From assembly GCA_016748015.1 (NCBI GenBank), contig JAAOMT010000135.1:761326-825325 (forward strand): a DNA stretch of 64,000 nucleotides, read 5' to 3'. The notes beneath the pieces are model-generated. The model saw nothing but the letters and a program-made list of their open reading frames with translations. It ran no database searches and was not told the DNA's origin. Shown piece by piece: positions 32,891-44,823 of this stretch. The stretch's first letter is position 1. Every line of letters starts with the position of its first letter. This stretch comes from Geosiphon pyriformis (lineage: Eukaryota; Glomeromycota; Glomeromycetes; Archaeosporales; Geosiphonaceae). A program made the translations under genes and the position numbers.

Positions 32891-34340
32891 CTAGATATCG
32901 GCACTTGAGGCATCGATTCCAGGTGGGGGCATACCGTTTCCACCTATGCTTGTGCCAATCGCTTGTCGTTTCGCTTTTTTTGCCCATCTTAGGCCACAAG
33001 CGTTACACAGGCTAATATATAAACAAATTGTTATACATGAATGTCAAAACGATTTAAACATAATTAAATGATTTTAGTTATTGGGAGATGTTACGTTTTT
33101 GGACCTAATGGTCCTTTTCGCCATTCAGGTGATTCTACAGTACCACAATCAGTACACACATATTCTTCCTCCTCAACTTTGGGCTTTTTCTGTTGTAGTC
33201 CAGGATTTTGCAAATGTGGATATATATATTTCAAGGTCACTCTTTTTTGATATTCTTAACTTGAGGAAGAAGTGGAAATCACACCTTCTTTCGTGGTCTC
33301 GGAGCAGTATTAGAAGACGATGGTTGGGATGTGGGATCACTACCAATTCTAGGCTCGCCAGTACCACCGACTCCAGTAACATTTCCCGATATGGTCTTCT
33401 CATCCCTTAAGGTAGGGGTGGCTGTTGTTGCTAAAGTAGCTCCCAAATCTACATCTAACAAATTTTCATTAAGTAAAGTCGGGTCACTTGACCCCGTGGA
33501 AATTCCCCTCGCCCGCTCACCCTCCTGGTATCGTAAGCCGGTCAACATTTCCAACGGATTGGTCGTATCATTAATAATATCTTCAATTCTTTCCACAGGC
33601 ACAGATGAGCCTACAGGAAGTGGAGCGACATTACCAGAAGTGCTCACTTCAGCCGTCGGAGCTTCAGATGGACCCATAAGATCACGCAGTTGCCTTCGCA
33701 AATTTTCATTTTCTACTTTCAACTCCAAAAATGAATCAAGCATCGCGGTGGTTTTTGAGGGGTAAGCTCTACCCATGCTAAAAAAACAACGACATGTACT
33801 GTTGACGGTGGGGTTGTGATCGCCAAAGTACGGGTGGCCATTCACTTCCATGATAATAAATTTGTCATCTTTTTTGCGAAAACGATAATAAAGCTTGAAA
33901 TTACTTCGTTGCTGAATTGCTAAATTAAAATCTCTCGCAAACATGTCAACATCATCAACATGAATAAAATCTGTGATATTTCGGCCAACTAATTCTTCAG
34001 GAGAATATCCGACTAGCTCTTGGGATGAAGGTGAACAGTACATTAGTTTTCCTTGTGGAGAGATGACATGCAGAAAATCTTTAATTTCTTCAATGATACG
34101 CTGTGACCAATTCTTTCTTTTGGTAAATTCGGTCAAATTGCTTGCTGTATTTGCAATGGTTCCGCTCCCACTGGCCCCTGTACTTTGTACAACCCCACCG
34201 CTCGTACTTGCCACAGTTTCACTTGCCCGTGCACTCAAAAACCCACTGTGCGAAGTCAATGAAAAACTTTCTCCCAAAGCTTTTCCACCCATCAGCAATC
34301 TATCAAGGTCAGAGGGATTTTGATTATTGAAAGAGCCCAT
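32891..34340 (-). CDS. White collar 2-like PAS and GATA zinc-finger transcription factor
   Basis: Three exons on minus: 34340-33285, 33189-33095, 33011-32891, giving 423 aa. A PAS domain spans residues ~82-195 ([46 protein letters not shown]) without the cysteine-containing LOV photocycle motif. It is followed by a short coiled coil ([18 protein letters not shown]). The C-terminus has a GATA finger: [18 protein letters not shown] then [19 protein letters not shown], with an intron splitting the finger between the two halves. One PAS plus one GATA finger is the WC-2 layout. WC-2 partners the blue-light receptor WC-1 in fungal light responses. It converges with ACO1. Confidence 0.9.
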
Positions 34341-36820
34341 GTTAAAGTTATTTTGAAGTTTTCCCGATATTTTCAGTTAAAAGTGTGGTGAAAAAGTCCT
34401 TCTTTTGGAAACTATTGACCGACTGTAGCAAGCAAGCCAGTCGTGCGTGACTCTAAACGAGTTTAGCTTATACACTTCACCAACTAAGGCTTGCTGCTTG
34501 CGTTTTTGGGCAAAATTATATGTTCAAATCGGTTTGAGGCATCGATCATAATCATCGCCACACTGCGTGCAGATATTTTACCCGATGAAAAATAATGTCT
34601 ATCAATAGAAATATTAATCAGTTGCTTAGTAATGCTTATCTTATCAGGTTCGAAATCGCGAGTGACAAAAGCGACTCCTTTACAAATGATTTTAAACTTA
34701 AAACCCAATTGGGAATAAATAAATTGTTGGAATAGTCAGTTAATGATGCACAAGATATTTTATTATTTATCGGTCGTATACAGGAAAAATAATAAATAAT
34801 AATAAAATTTATATAAATAAAATATTGTATAAAACAATGGAAATATGGTATTTTTTAAATATAATATTATAAATTAGAATTTCAATATTCAAAAAAAAAG
34901 TTTAATTCAATTTAATTCAATTATATTTGTTTTATTATTTGCTTTATTATTTGCATTATAAATTACAATATTTTGTATAATTTATTAATGGAAAATTTTT
35001 TGATCAATAATAATTCTTAATTTGATTAATATTAATTACTATTTCTGTTCCCGAACTTTGATACAATAAACTTTTTTCAAGTGTAAGTTGTTGAAACTAA
35101 CCCCAAAGTGTGCATTTACATTTAAAATGTAACGGGGTTTGAAACTAGAAAAAAACATGGATTTAAAAAGAAGTTGTATTTATAGAATAAATAACCATAA
35201 TTTTTTGAAAGCTAGCACAAATAATATGCTAATAATTCAAAGAAATTGCATGTGGAGTAAATTAACTTCTATGAGTGCATTTGTGGGTACTATAATTTTT
35301 TATTATCGAAATTATGATAAACATTCAAACTCGTTAGGAAGATGCTGTCACTTCATCGCATTAGGGGTTCGTTTTCACTGTTGGGGTAACGGAACGCCTA
35401 GGGAAACATAGCCCTTTCACCCCACAATTCGTTGTTGGGTTTTAAGCAGTTCAAGATTGAACGAGCAAGATAATAAATTTAGGGATTCGTACTTCATGGA
35501 GGGACCCCGAGAATAAGGGGATCTATATATACAAACGAGGAGGAGATGGTGTTTTTTTTTTCGTAATTCAAATGGATTGAGAAACGTTAATGGTGAAGAA
35601 ATTTTACCTCTTTTCACCTTTGATATTGTGCTTAATCGATGAAAGAATTGTAACTCCAGTGCCCAAATTTTTATGAATTGTCCCATTTTTAGACAGTGGG
35701 AAATGTCCACATACTCAAGCGGCGCGTAGCATTTAGAAAAATATGTGGTTGTGAAAATTCTCAGCATGATATTAACTTGGAATATTGTAATTTTACCAAT
35801 CTAGTTAAAAAATCCAAAAAGCTCAAGAGCTTGCATAAAATCCACGGATCCAAAGCCATTTAATGTGAACCTTTTAGGTGTGATTCTTCCTTTATCTGGG
35901 GAAGGATGAGGACCTGAGGTACATTCAGTGGTTCATAGTATTTCAGTCATAGGTTAATAATTTCGTACTTTAGGTGTGATTCCTCCCTTATCCTATTATT
36001 TGAGCTTGCATTCAGCTGTTTCACCCACATTGATGCGAAAATTTGAGCTTTCTATAGATTATGACTAAATATTCTTCAATCCAATTGAGGGTTGCTATCT
36101 TCAAATTAAGTTCGCTAAATATCTTCCTTCGAGATTGAGGAGTTTATCGTGAATGGAAAATACTCTTCGAACTCGATATTATGCTTATCGAGCTGTTGAG
36201 CGAAAATGAGTCTCGAGCTATCGAAGTAGTGTCAGTGGCTTGTACAGCGAATCGTCGCCCGATATCATGTAAAAGGTACTATAAAGTAGCGAAAAACAGA
36301 TGGGATATTCTTGGTGAATGATTATGAAATCGATGAAAATCAAGCAATAATTTCCGAAACGTTGGATTGAAACAATTAGTGGAGTCGTACAATGCGCTGC
36401 ATGCATAACAAACAAACCTTAAATTGTATGACAGCGGAATGTAAAATAACACCTGGTAGAATTATAAATAATATCACATGATCCGCAACGTTAGAATAGG
36501 AGAAAAATAAGTAAAGATCTTTTCGTAGATATCTTAAATGAAAGATTTTTTTATTCATGTTGAAAAACAGCATGCTTTTTTATAAAAACTGTCTTTTGAT
36601 TTTTTTTTTACAAAATTATTTCTTAATCATAAATTCATATTTTATTTATAAAAATTAGTTTTAATATGTAAAGTTTAACATTTGGTTATATTTAAACAAT
36701 TATTTTTTTATAATTATATTAAATAAGATTATTTTAAAAACAAATTATCTTTTTAATTATTTTGCAAATTTTATTATTGTTTTATATTAAAAAACTTATT
36801 AATATTTTTGTATAAGTATT

Positions 36821-36851
<31 letters not shown>

Positions 36852-37371
36852 TATTATTATTATAAATTTTTTAATTTATTTATATATATGTATATATATA
36901 TTTCTCTTAAAAGTATAATTCAATCATTTTTAATTTATTAAATATTAGCTTAATAATTAATAAATTAAAAACATATAGAATATTATATTATATATTATAA
37001 CAATTTAATAAATAATTATAATTAAAAATAAATATTTTAATTGATTAATTAATATTAAAAAATATATTTGTATATTAACATAATTTTTATCATATTAAAC
37101 AATACTAAAAAATGGTTATTTTAAACATAAGAATATAACTTTATAAATTACTGATTTGATGATCTATTTCAATAAATTCAATTATACGTCATCAGGGATA
37201 ATAATTGTTCCGCAAATACCCACTTCTTTGTTTCCCAAAAAACCTTACGAACCTACGCGTTTCGCTTTTTGTTTTAATAACTGTCCTCGATAACCATAGA
37301 TAGTTGTCTTAAAAATATTACCGTAAATTAAAATAGAAAGGTTTGAACCACTTACGAAAAGAGGACTATCA
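34341..37371. other. Intergenic between WC-2-like and RSC-like genes
   Basis: About 3 kb with no convincing gene. It contains a compound inverted repeat at 34428-34501, very AT-rich stretches at 34740-35060 and 36590-37170, and an (ATT)n microsatellite at about 36823-36862. Small open frames at 34484-34708, 35139-35411 and 35417-35767 show no recognisable protein features. As the upstream region of both genes it may hold their regulatory elements. Confidence 0.55.
36823..36862. repeat. (ATT)n microsatellite
   Basis: About 13 nearly perfect ATT units with one interruption (actatt), inside an AT-rich block. Confidence 0.85.
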
Positions 37372-40300
37372 ATGGGAGTTGCCAAAAACCAGAAAAATAC
37401 AAGAAGTAGCAAAAGGGTTGGTGCTAAAAAGGCCAACGAAGTCGAGGAAGCAAACGAAACTGACGTGGAAACAACGAAAGAGTATGTTCAAAAGAGGAAA
37501 GCAAAAACTCAAGATAAAGACGCAGTCATTCACGTCACAAGAAGTACACGTAGTAGCAGATCCCTGGAAAGTAAACGTGAACCTTTTGACGATTTCGACC
37601 GTCTAGAACCTTCAGAGTCGCCTGTTCAAACTAAAAAGAAAATTAAGCTCGGAGAGAAGCCTAATGAATTTATTGATATTAGAAACTCAGGTCTAAAAGG
37701 CAAAAGAGGCAGTAGGAGCACTCCCACCGTTTACGCAGCTGTCAAAAAGACTCCTATCGAATTATCAACAGAAAGAGTTGAAATCTCTAAAGTTGACCAA
37801 GAGCTAACCGAAGATGAATCAGATACAAAAATAACCCCAAAAAAGATTAGCCTCAGAATCAAAAGAAGCACCCGCAGTGCTTCGTCTAAAAACAACACAA
37901 CGACTGAATTCCCACCTGTTTCCCCCGAAGGCTTTGAAACAAATAAAAAACCTCGAACAAATATCAAATCCTTAATTTTAAAAAGCAATAGCGGTAGAGA
38001 AAACAGTAAAACTTCACATAACGTTGCAAATACCTCGTCCAATCATATGCTATCAAATACTTTAGAACAAAGCACAAATGATGAGGACAATTCAGCAGTC
38101 TTATCGAATAAAAAATTCGACAAGAAACTCATGACCGAAACATTATCCTCGAATAGTCATAGAAGTATCCGTGGTGAATCTGTTAAATTAGCAAAAGAAA
38201 GAGAAAATTCAACATTGCAACCTATAGAGAAAACAGGAGTTGATGGCAAATCAGAAACCCTAGTAACTGCAAAAACAAGAGTTAGAGCTAAAACAAGTTC
38301 CAAATCAATGACTACTATCCAAATACAGCTTCAAAGAAAATCAAATCTCAATTCATCAGTTGAAGTAGACGATACTATCGACACCATCACTTCTAACCTT
38401 GATTCAGATCGCAAAGGAGCAGTTGAAGGTGAAGTTATTATCAACACAAAAGGATCAGATTCATCATTAGAAGGTAACGGGGAACCCAATACTGAGACAA
38501 ACACGGGGAAGGAAGCTGCCAAGGTTATTTTCATCCCTTAGACCCATACGCCTTTCCATTTTTATGTTTCCAATATGCAAATTTATTTTATATTTGCAGA
38601 AACTTTCGGATTCGTTAATGAGAATATGGAACTCTATCAAAAGCTGTCGAGATGCAAGGTATCCATCTAGACTGCCGGATTTTGATTATTCATCAATATT
38701 AGTTCCTTAAACTTATGTTAGTATAAAGGGCTTCCAGGCCGCTGTACTATGATTCTCGAATCCAAATTTTTACAATATTCGGCTTTCTATGGCATTAAAT
38801 ATTGCTTATTAGGGGCAGGCAAATTTCTAAGCTATTTCAAAAACTTCCAGACAAAGAAATCTATCCTGATTACTATGATGAGGTATGAATAAAAATTTTT
38901 TGATAACCGTATTTTGATTTCAATATATGATATATAACTTTTTGAAACATACCAAATTAGATCCACAAACCTATTGCATTAGATAACATTAAGGTAGTAT
39001 TGAAAATTTCATTCAGCAGCTAAAAAAATTATTTGGGCCTAGTCATCTAATTTTGATTTTTTAATTAATATTTATTTAGTATAAAATCAAACGTTATGCC
39101 TACCCTACTATGGATTCTTTTTATCAAGATCTTGAACTCATGTTTGAGAATGCGAAGATATATAATGCTGAAGAATCACAAATATATGAAGATGCTGTTC
39201 AGCTAAAAGTAGGTCTTGGGCTTATAAAATTTGGTCTTTGGCACTCGAATTGCTAAAATCTTTTGTCATCAATACCACAGAAATTGGCACGTAAACTCAC
39301 AGGAATCAAAATCGAAGAAGTAAAAGAGGTAAAAGTAGGCAGTGAAAATTATGACCAAATTGATGAAATTTTTTATGAGGGAGAAAAATATCATATTGGT
39401 AAGTCTCAAAAATATCCGTTCAATAAAACGATTTCATCTTCCACTAGATATAAAACCTCATGGAGATCTTTTTCTTAGGAGATTATGTCGAAATTATCAA
39501 TCCTTTGGACGAGACTAAACCCAATATTGGACATATTTTTCGACTTTGGAAGGATGCAAAGTAATTCTTATAAAATTTTCTTCCAAGAAGCATCCCTGAC
39601 CTTTTTTCTGACTCTTTTACTTGATTTCAGTGGTCAAGAAGGTATTCACGTTTGTTGGTATTACCGGCCTGAGCAAACAGTCCATCAAGTTACAAGGTCA
39701 TTTTTTGAAAACGAAGTTTTCAAAACCACCACGTTCCAAGATTACCCGATCAATCAAGTTCTTGGCAAATGTTTTGTTTTGCCACTTCGAGAGCTCCAAA
39801 GAGGGAAACCCAAGAATTTTGAGGGTAAAACGATATATGTTTGCGAATCAAGATACAACGAGGTTGGAAAATATTACCATAAAATCAAGAACTGGAATAC
39901 AATTTCTCCAGAAAAGGTGCGCGCAAACAAACCTGAAATGGAGTATTATCCGAGAATCACCGTTTTGAATAGAGTACCTAGCCCTTTAGCGGTAGCACCG
40001 GAAGGTACTGACGGATTTTCTTCTAGCAAAAACAAAAATCCTGGTAAACCTCCTTCAGAAACTCAAAATTTTGAGAATGATTCCGATCTATCGATAAATG
40101 ATGCTGAAAGAATACAATCGCTCAGCGTCGATCCGAAAAGCCCCTCCTCTTCCCGGCCTAATACATCAATACCTCCTGGATGGCTTCCTCCAGAAACAGG
40201 CAAGTCAGATCTTGCGTTCCCTTGATGCTAGTCCTTTGTTGATTCTAAATTATCATAATTATGGATGAAAAGCGAGCCAATTTGCCCATGATGAAGAGGG

Positions 40301-40684
40301 AAAAGTTATTTGGTTCGCGGCTCCACCTCTAGATGTGACCCCATTTCCAAAGCCAAAACATTCTGTTGAGTATCTTAACTATCTAGCCAATCAAGGGAAT
40401 AAACAGAAGGTAAAACTTTTTAATCAAAATAAAAAATGATGGATATAAAATACTAAAGCCTACAGGAACCTTCTTAGAAACGTAAATTCGACATGGAGCA
40501 AATAAATTCTTTAAACAGGGAGAGCACAAAAGGACAATACGATCGAACTAACATTAACCAATTGGAAAATAATATTCAAACGATCATGATTGAAACGCTT
40601 CAAGGTAAGGGGGATTTTTTTGATATCAAGCTAGATTCTGATAATTTAATGTCTATTTTGGGTAAATTATGTAGGGTTGACTGA
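37372..40684 (+). CDS. RSC1/RSC2-like chromatin remodeller subunit (bromodomain + BAH)
   Basis: Ten exons: 37372-38523, 38600-38658, 38813-38882, 38961-38993, 39080-39208, 39281-39398, 39479-39560, 39631-40203, 40277-40409, 40478-40684. They code for 851 aa, with all phases consistent. Residues 1-384 are a basic, Ser/Thr-rich disordered region. The bromodomain is at ~385-481 (WNSIKSCRDARGRQISKLF, DKEIYPDYYDEIHKPIALD, MFENAKIYNAEESQIYED). The BAH domain is at ~515-640 (GDYVEIINPLDETKPNIGHI, HVCWYYRPEQTVH, KTIYVCESRYNE). After it come the RSC-type WFAAPPLDV block and a KRKFD basic motif. Yeast Rsc1/Rsc2 have two bromodomains; I see one. The last exon's acceptor has a nearby alternative (40465) that would stop after four residues. 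Confidence 0.87.
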
Positions 40685-41660
40685 GACTTACAAACAGGAA
40701 GCAAATGAGCTTACGATATGATTTTTCGCGGACAATAATTCATTTATAGTATACTAATTCGCCATTAGCTTTCTTAACGATTGCATTCATTTGTTTTATC
40801 CTTCGAAAAATTATAATATATTCTTAAATTTTTGTCATTGTGAATAAATTAACAAATTGCACGAAGATAATTAGAACACATTGGATTGGAAAATTCAGAA
40901 TTTTTCAGTTTCAAAGTTCAAATATTTAATTCAAGGATTTTTAAAACCCGTTTTTATAATGAATAAAGTTTTTATCATAATTTATTTTTCAATAAAATCA
41001 AAGTTTAATTATTTCTGTTATTTTTCATTATAGAGAATATTAATTATTGTATTAAACCTTTGTAATTCAGCAAATATTCCTCTAATCCCAGCTTCCCAAT
41101 TTGATTTGAAATTCAGACGTTGCTATGGTTGGAATAATACTCGATTTTAAAGAATGATAACGAAGCACCAGTCGCAATTTTTTGCATTGATTATAGAAAA
41201 GAGATAGGATGGGCAAACTGTTTGCTAACCCCGAAATTTGGTTGAAGGGAGATAGTTTTTTCAAAGCGCACAAATCACTTAGGAACAATTAGGTTTGTAA
41301 TTCAGATTGTCCTATAAATTCAAGGTTTTTATCAGTATAGGATTTCATTTAATGCTATATCATGACCTTTTAGGAATTCGCGTGAAAAATTAAGCTTAAA
41401 GGAATGACTTCCCATTTCATAACATGTTATTCTAAAAAAAGTTTATTAATTCCTTACCTAATTCTTTAATGACAAAAAATTTTATTCTAAGAAATCAATT
41501 AATTGTTGATAATAATAGAAAAGGCCTGCATAAATATAATAGGTAGTAAGAGTTCTTAATGTACATTTTCAAATTATTTTTAAAAATGATATATTACAAA
41601 AAGATATTCGACCAAAAAAACCCATCGTTGAAGTTTAGTGCTTGCGGTAACCATTCAGGA
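40685..41660. other. Intergenic, 3' ends of two convergent genes
   Basis: AT-rich, no gene seen. It holds the 3' UTRs of the RSC-like gene (plus) and the RPC7 gene (minus). Confidence 0.65.
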
Positions 41661-42849
41661 TTACTCATAGTATGCTCCCTCCTCATCTAATGTGTTTTAG
41701 GTTTAAATCAGAAAATTGATTTAAAATGAGCAAACGATAATAACTTTCTTACCTCCTCTATCATCCATGTCCCAAAGATCATCTCCTTCCCCATCATCAA
41801 AGTAATTATCTGCATAATCATTTTCTTCTTCGTACTCTTCTTCGTCCACGCGATTCTCCAAAGGTTCCTGGTCATCATCCTTATCATCCTATTTCAACAT
41901 AATACAATCAAATGATGTGATTAAAAATAAGAATCCTCTGAATAAATAGATAATTAATTCGCAAAAGTAAAAAAGATAATTAACCGATGGTTTTTCTTTA
42001 CCCTCCGCAACGAGTAACGCGTCAAAGTTTGAATTGATATCTATTCGGGTTTTCCTTCTTCTGGCTGTATAGATATTTAATCAGAATATCAGCGACATAT
42101 TTGATAGCAATGAGGCTGACAGGAAGAAAGACCAATAGAGTGAATACCTTCGGCTTGCACTGCGACTGATGGATCAAGTACGGAGTGAAGCTCATCAGGA
42201 AAAAATCGGATATCTGTAGATTCATTACATTAATATATGCTCCAATCAACTAGGAAATATTCTAAACAAATGACAGAATATCCACATGGAACCCGTGTCT
42301 TTACCTGTCTTGATATCTCGCAATAAGGGTTTTATGGGTTTTGGAACGACCAAATCAGTATACTTTTCAATAGCTATTCAAATAACCAAGGTCATTACCA
42401 AAGAGTAACATGAAAAGAAATCCAGCTTGCTTTCTGAGGGTGTAGTAAATACCAGGGGGTTTTATAGGAGGTATCATATGAGCAGCGGTCTCTTTGAATA
42501 TAACCTTAAAATGGATGAGCCGCTTGGTCATTTCTTTTTGATCTGCGGACAATCTTTTATGAGGTGGAAGTTCCATTTCCTGTTATATAGAGTGGGAAAA
42601 ACAAGAAATGGTCTTCAAAGCGGCGTTCCTAGACACTCGGGGTGACGAACTTGGAAAAATAAAAGTACGAGCACTACGTACAGGAAATGCGTCCAAAGGC
42701 CCTTCTGGTTGATACGCTTTTTGTATATCACTCCAAGAGACGCCATCCATTGCCAAAGGCCGGCCAAAGGCCCCACTGCGACCTCCTCTACCGCGAAAAC
42801 CACCTCGTCCTCGTCCGCGTCCGCGACTTCTTGGGGCAGCCATAGCCAT
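41661..42849 (-). CDS. RPC31: RNA polymerase III subunit RPC7 (Rpc31)
   Basis: Seven exons on minus: 42849-42682, 42579-42453, 42373-42305, 42213-42148, 42064-41985, 41888-41753, 41686-41661, giving 223 aa, the size of human RPC7. The N-terminus is an RGG-type box (residues ~8-30). The family core follows: DAFPEMELPPHKRLSADQ, AIEKYTDLVVPKP and DIRFFPDELHSVLDP. The C-terminus is strongly acidic (VDEEEYEEENDY, NYFDDGEGDDLWDMDD), ending EEGAYYE, as in Rpc31/RPC7. This subunit belongs to the Pol III initiation subcomplex with RPC3 and RPC6. Introns are many and very short, with the exon edges inferred from GT-AG and phase. Confidence 0.92.
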
Positions 42850-43072
42850 TTTATTTGTGTTCTATTCTACGAGAAATAGCTAATTTGGGAATAGCATTTA
42901 AGGCAGAGCAGTATATATAGGACTTGACTAACCTTCTTTCGTTCGTGTATTATGTCTTCCAGTAGGCTTGGAAATCGTTACTTGAACGTTTAACTTCGAT
43001 CTATCACGAAAACAATAACGATAAAAAGTTATTCTCAACAAAACCGAACTTCAAGCAATGATGATGGATGAG
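42850..43072. promoter_or_regulatory. RPC7 upstream region
   Basis: About 220 bp upstream of the RPC7 start codon on minus, with a TATA-like tatatata at 42911-42918. No other signal is visible. Confidence 0.35.
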
Positions 43073-43886
43073 TCGCCAGGATGAGAGCTGATGCTCTTGG
43101 GACAGGATAAGAGCTGGCCAAGAGTCCCTTTAGTTAAACATCAATTAAAAAAAAGTCCTTCCTCAGCCTTTAGCAGGTATTCTCATAAGAAAAATGTTCA
43201 TTTTAGAAATGGATTTATTAAATATAGGAAATTTCGGTTCAATAACTATTGGGGAGTTTGAGTTTTTTTTATTTCTGTAACGACTTTATCAAATGATAAA
43301 TTCTCCGATAGTTCAGTACACGACTTTTGCATTTGTATACTCTAATTGGCCTTAGGATTTCTTCAACAAATTATGAGTGTGCCAACCCCATTTTGGTGAT
43401 TTTGACAGTATATTTTGACAGCCACTTGTTGAGAGAACCGTTCTTTAATATAACATTATTTTAAAGGGAACTTCAGTTGCGAAAGTCCTGAAAGAGCATT
43501 TGAACTTCTTGGACCGTATGTGTACTTGACAGTCAAGCTATTTTTAGATGGTTTTACATAGCCAAAACAGCCATCGGGATTGGTACAAATAGGACCCTTG
43601 TAATAACTTAGGTAAAGTAGTGGCCACATGCGTGATTGGATGACACGAAAAAATCTCTTCATACACGCGTTTGTTTTCGTACTTCCAAATCCCTATATAA
43701 AAGCTATCATATAAATCACAAGACGCAATTTTTTAAAACACATTTACATTTTTTGTTTTTTGCCTGACATTGCAACGCTAATACCTCGTCTTACATACGC
43801 ATCCTTCTATCACCAGCTTTCAATGTCTTGCTTGGAACTAACAACTTACATGGTCAAGAGGCTCAAATGCCCTCGTAATTACTTAT
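43073..43886. repeat. 814-bp block, copy 1 (assembly-duplicated)
   Basis: It is repeated at 43907-44720 with no difference seen. It ends exactly at a run of N, and the second copy begins exactly after it. The pattern is that of two contig ends that overlap but were scaffolded without merging. Confidence 0.95.
43456..43662 (-). CDS. Small hypothetical ORF (68 aa), copy 1
   Basis: A 68-aa ORF begins MKRFFRVIQSRMWPLLYL and continues GPICTNPDGCFGYVKPSK. The basic N-terminus could be a mitochondrial presequence. There is one Cys pair (CTNPDGC). A TATA-like ctatataaaag is just upstream on plus at 43692-43702. No family is recognised. It may be a small gene or a chance frame. Confidence 0.3.
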   Translation of the reverse strand: MKRFFRVIQSRMWPLLYLSYYKGPICTNPDGCFGYVKPSKNSLTVKYTYGPRSSNALSGLSQLKFPLK

Positions 43887-43906
43887 NNNNNNNNNNNNNN
43901 NNNNNN
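43887..43906. other. Assembly gap (20 N)
   Basis: Twenty N placed between two identical 814-bp blocks, so there is probably no missing sequence here. Confidence 0.95.
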
Positions 43907-44720
43907 TCGCCAGGATGAGAGCTGATGCTCTTGGGACAGGATAAGAGCTGGCCAAGAGTCCCTTTAGTTAAACATCAATTAAAAAAAAGTCCTTCCTCAG
44001 CCTTTAGCAGGTATTCTCATAAGAAAAATGTTCATTTTAGAAATGGATTTATTAAATATAGGAAATTTCGGTTCAATAACTATTGGGGAGTTTGAGTTTT
44101 TTTTATTTCTGTAACGACTTTATCAAATGATAAATTCTCCGATAGTTCAGTACACGACTTTTGCATTTGTATACTCTAATTGGCCTTAGGATTTCTTCAA
44201 CAAATTATGAGTGTGCCAACCCCATTTTGGTGATTTTGACAGTATATTTTGACAGCCACTTGTTGAGAGAACCGTTCTTTAATATAACATTATTTTAAAG
44301 GGAACTTCAGTTGCGAAAGTCCTGAAAGAGCATTTGAACTTCTTGGACCGTATGTGTACTTGACAGTCAAGCTATTTTTAGATGGTTTTACATAGCCAAA
44401 ACAGCCATCGGGATTGGTACAAATAGGACCCTTGTAATAACTTAGGTAAAGTAGTGGCCACATGCGTGATTGGATGACACGAAAAAATCTCTTCATACAC
44501 GCGTTTGTTTTCGTACTTCCAAATCCCTATATAAAAGCTATCATATAAATCACAAGACGCAATTTTTTAAAACACATTTACATTTTTTGTTTTTTGCCTG
44601 ACATTGCAACGCTAATACCTCGTCTTACATACGCATCCTTCTATCACCAGCTTTCAATGTCTTGCTTGGAACTAACAACTTACATGGTCAAGAGGCTCAA
44701 ATGCCCTCGTAATTACTTAT
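43907..44720. repeat. 814-bp block, copy 2 (assembly-duplicated)
   Basis: Identical to 43073-43886 wherever I compared them, including the 68-aa ORF. Sequence unique to this side continues at 44721. Confidence 0.95.
44290..44496 (-). CDS. Small hypothetical ORF (68 aa), copy 2
   Basis: Same protein as at 43456-43662. It is almost certainly the same locus represented twice. Confidence 0.25.
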   Translation of the reverse strand: MKRFFRVIQSRMWPLLYLSYYKGPICTNPDGCFGYVKPSKNSLTVKYTYGPRSSNALSGLSQLKFPLK

Positions 44721-44823
44721 TATTATTTATCTATTTTTTGTATTTTCTTCATTCGTTAACAAACATAATACAGAATACTGGAAGCGACCCATCTCCAGAT
44801 GGGGGAGTATTTCAAAATGGGAT

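Noticed and set aside
34484-34708. 74-aa minus-strand ORF upstream of the WC-2-like gene
   Set aside because: Protein-like in places, but its 3' part overlaps the compound inverted repeat and no exon linkage or family was found. Left unannotated.
35139-35767. Candidate small genes at 35139-35411 (plus) and 35417-35767 (minus)
   Set aside because: No recognisable motif, no splice support and unremarkable composition; likely chance frames in intergenic DNA.
43073-44720. True tandem duplication of an 814-bp segment
   Set aside because: The copies look identical and meet exactly at an N gap, so an unmerged contig overlap is the simpler reading.
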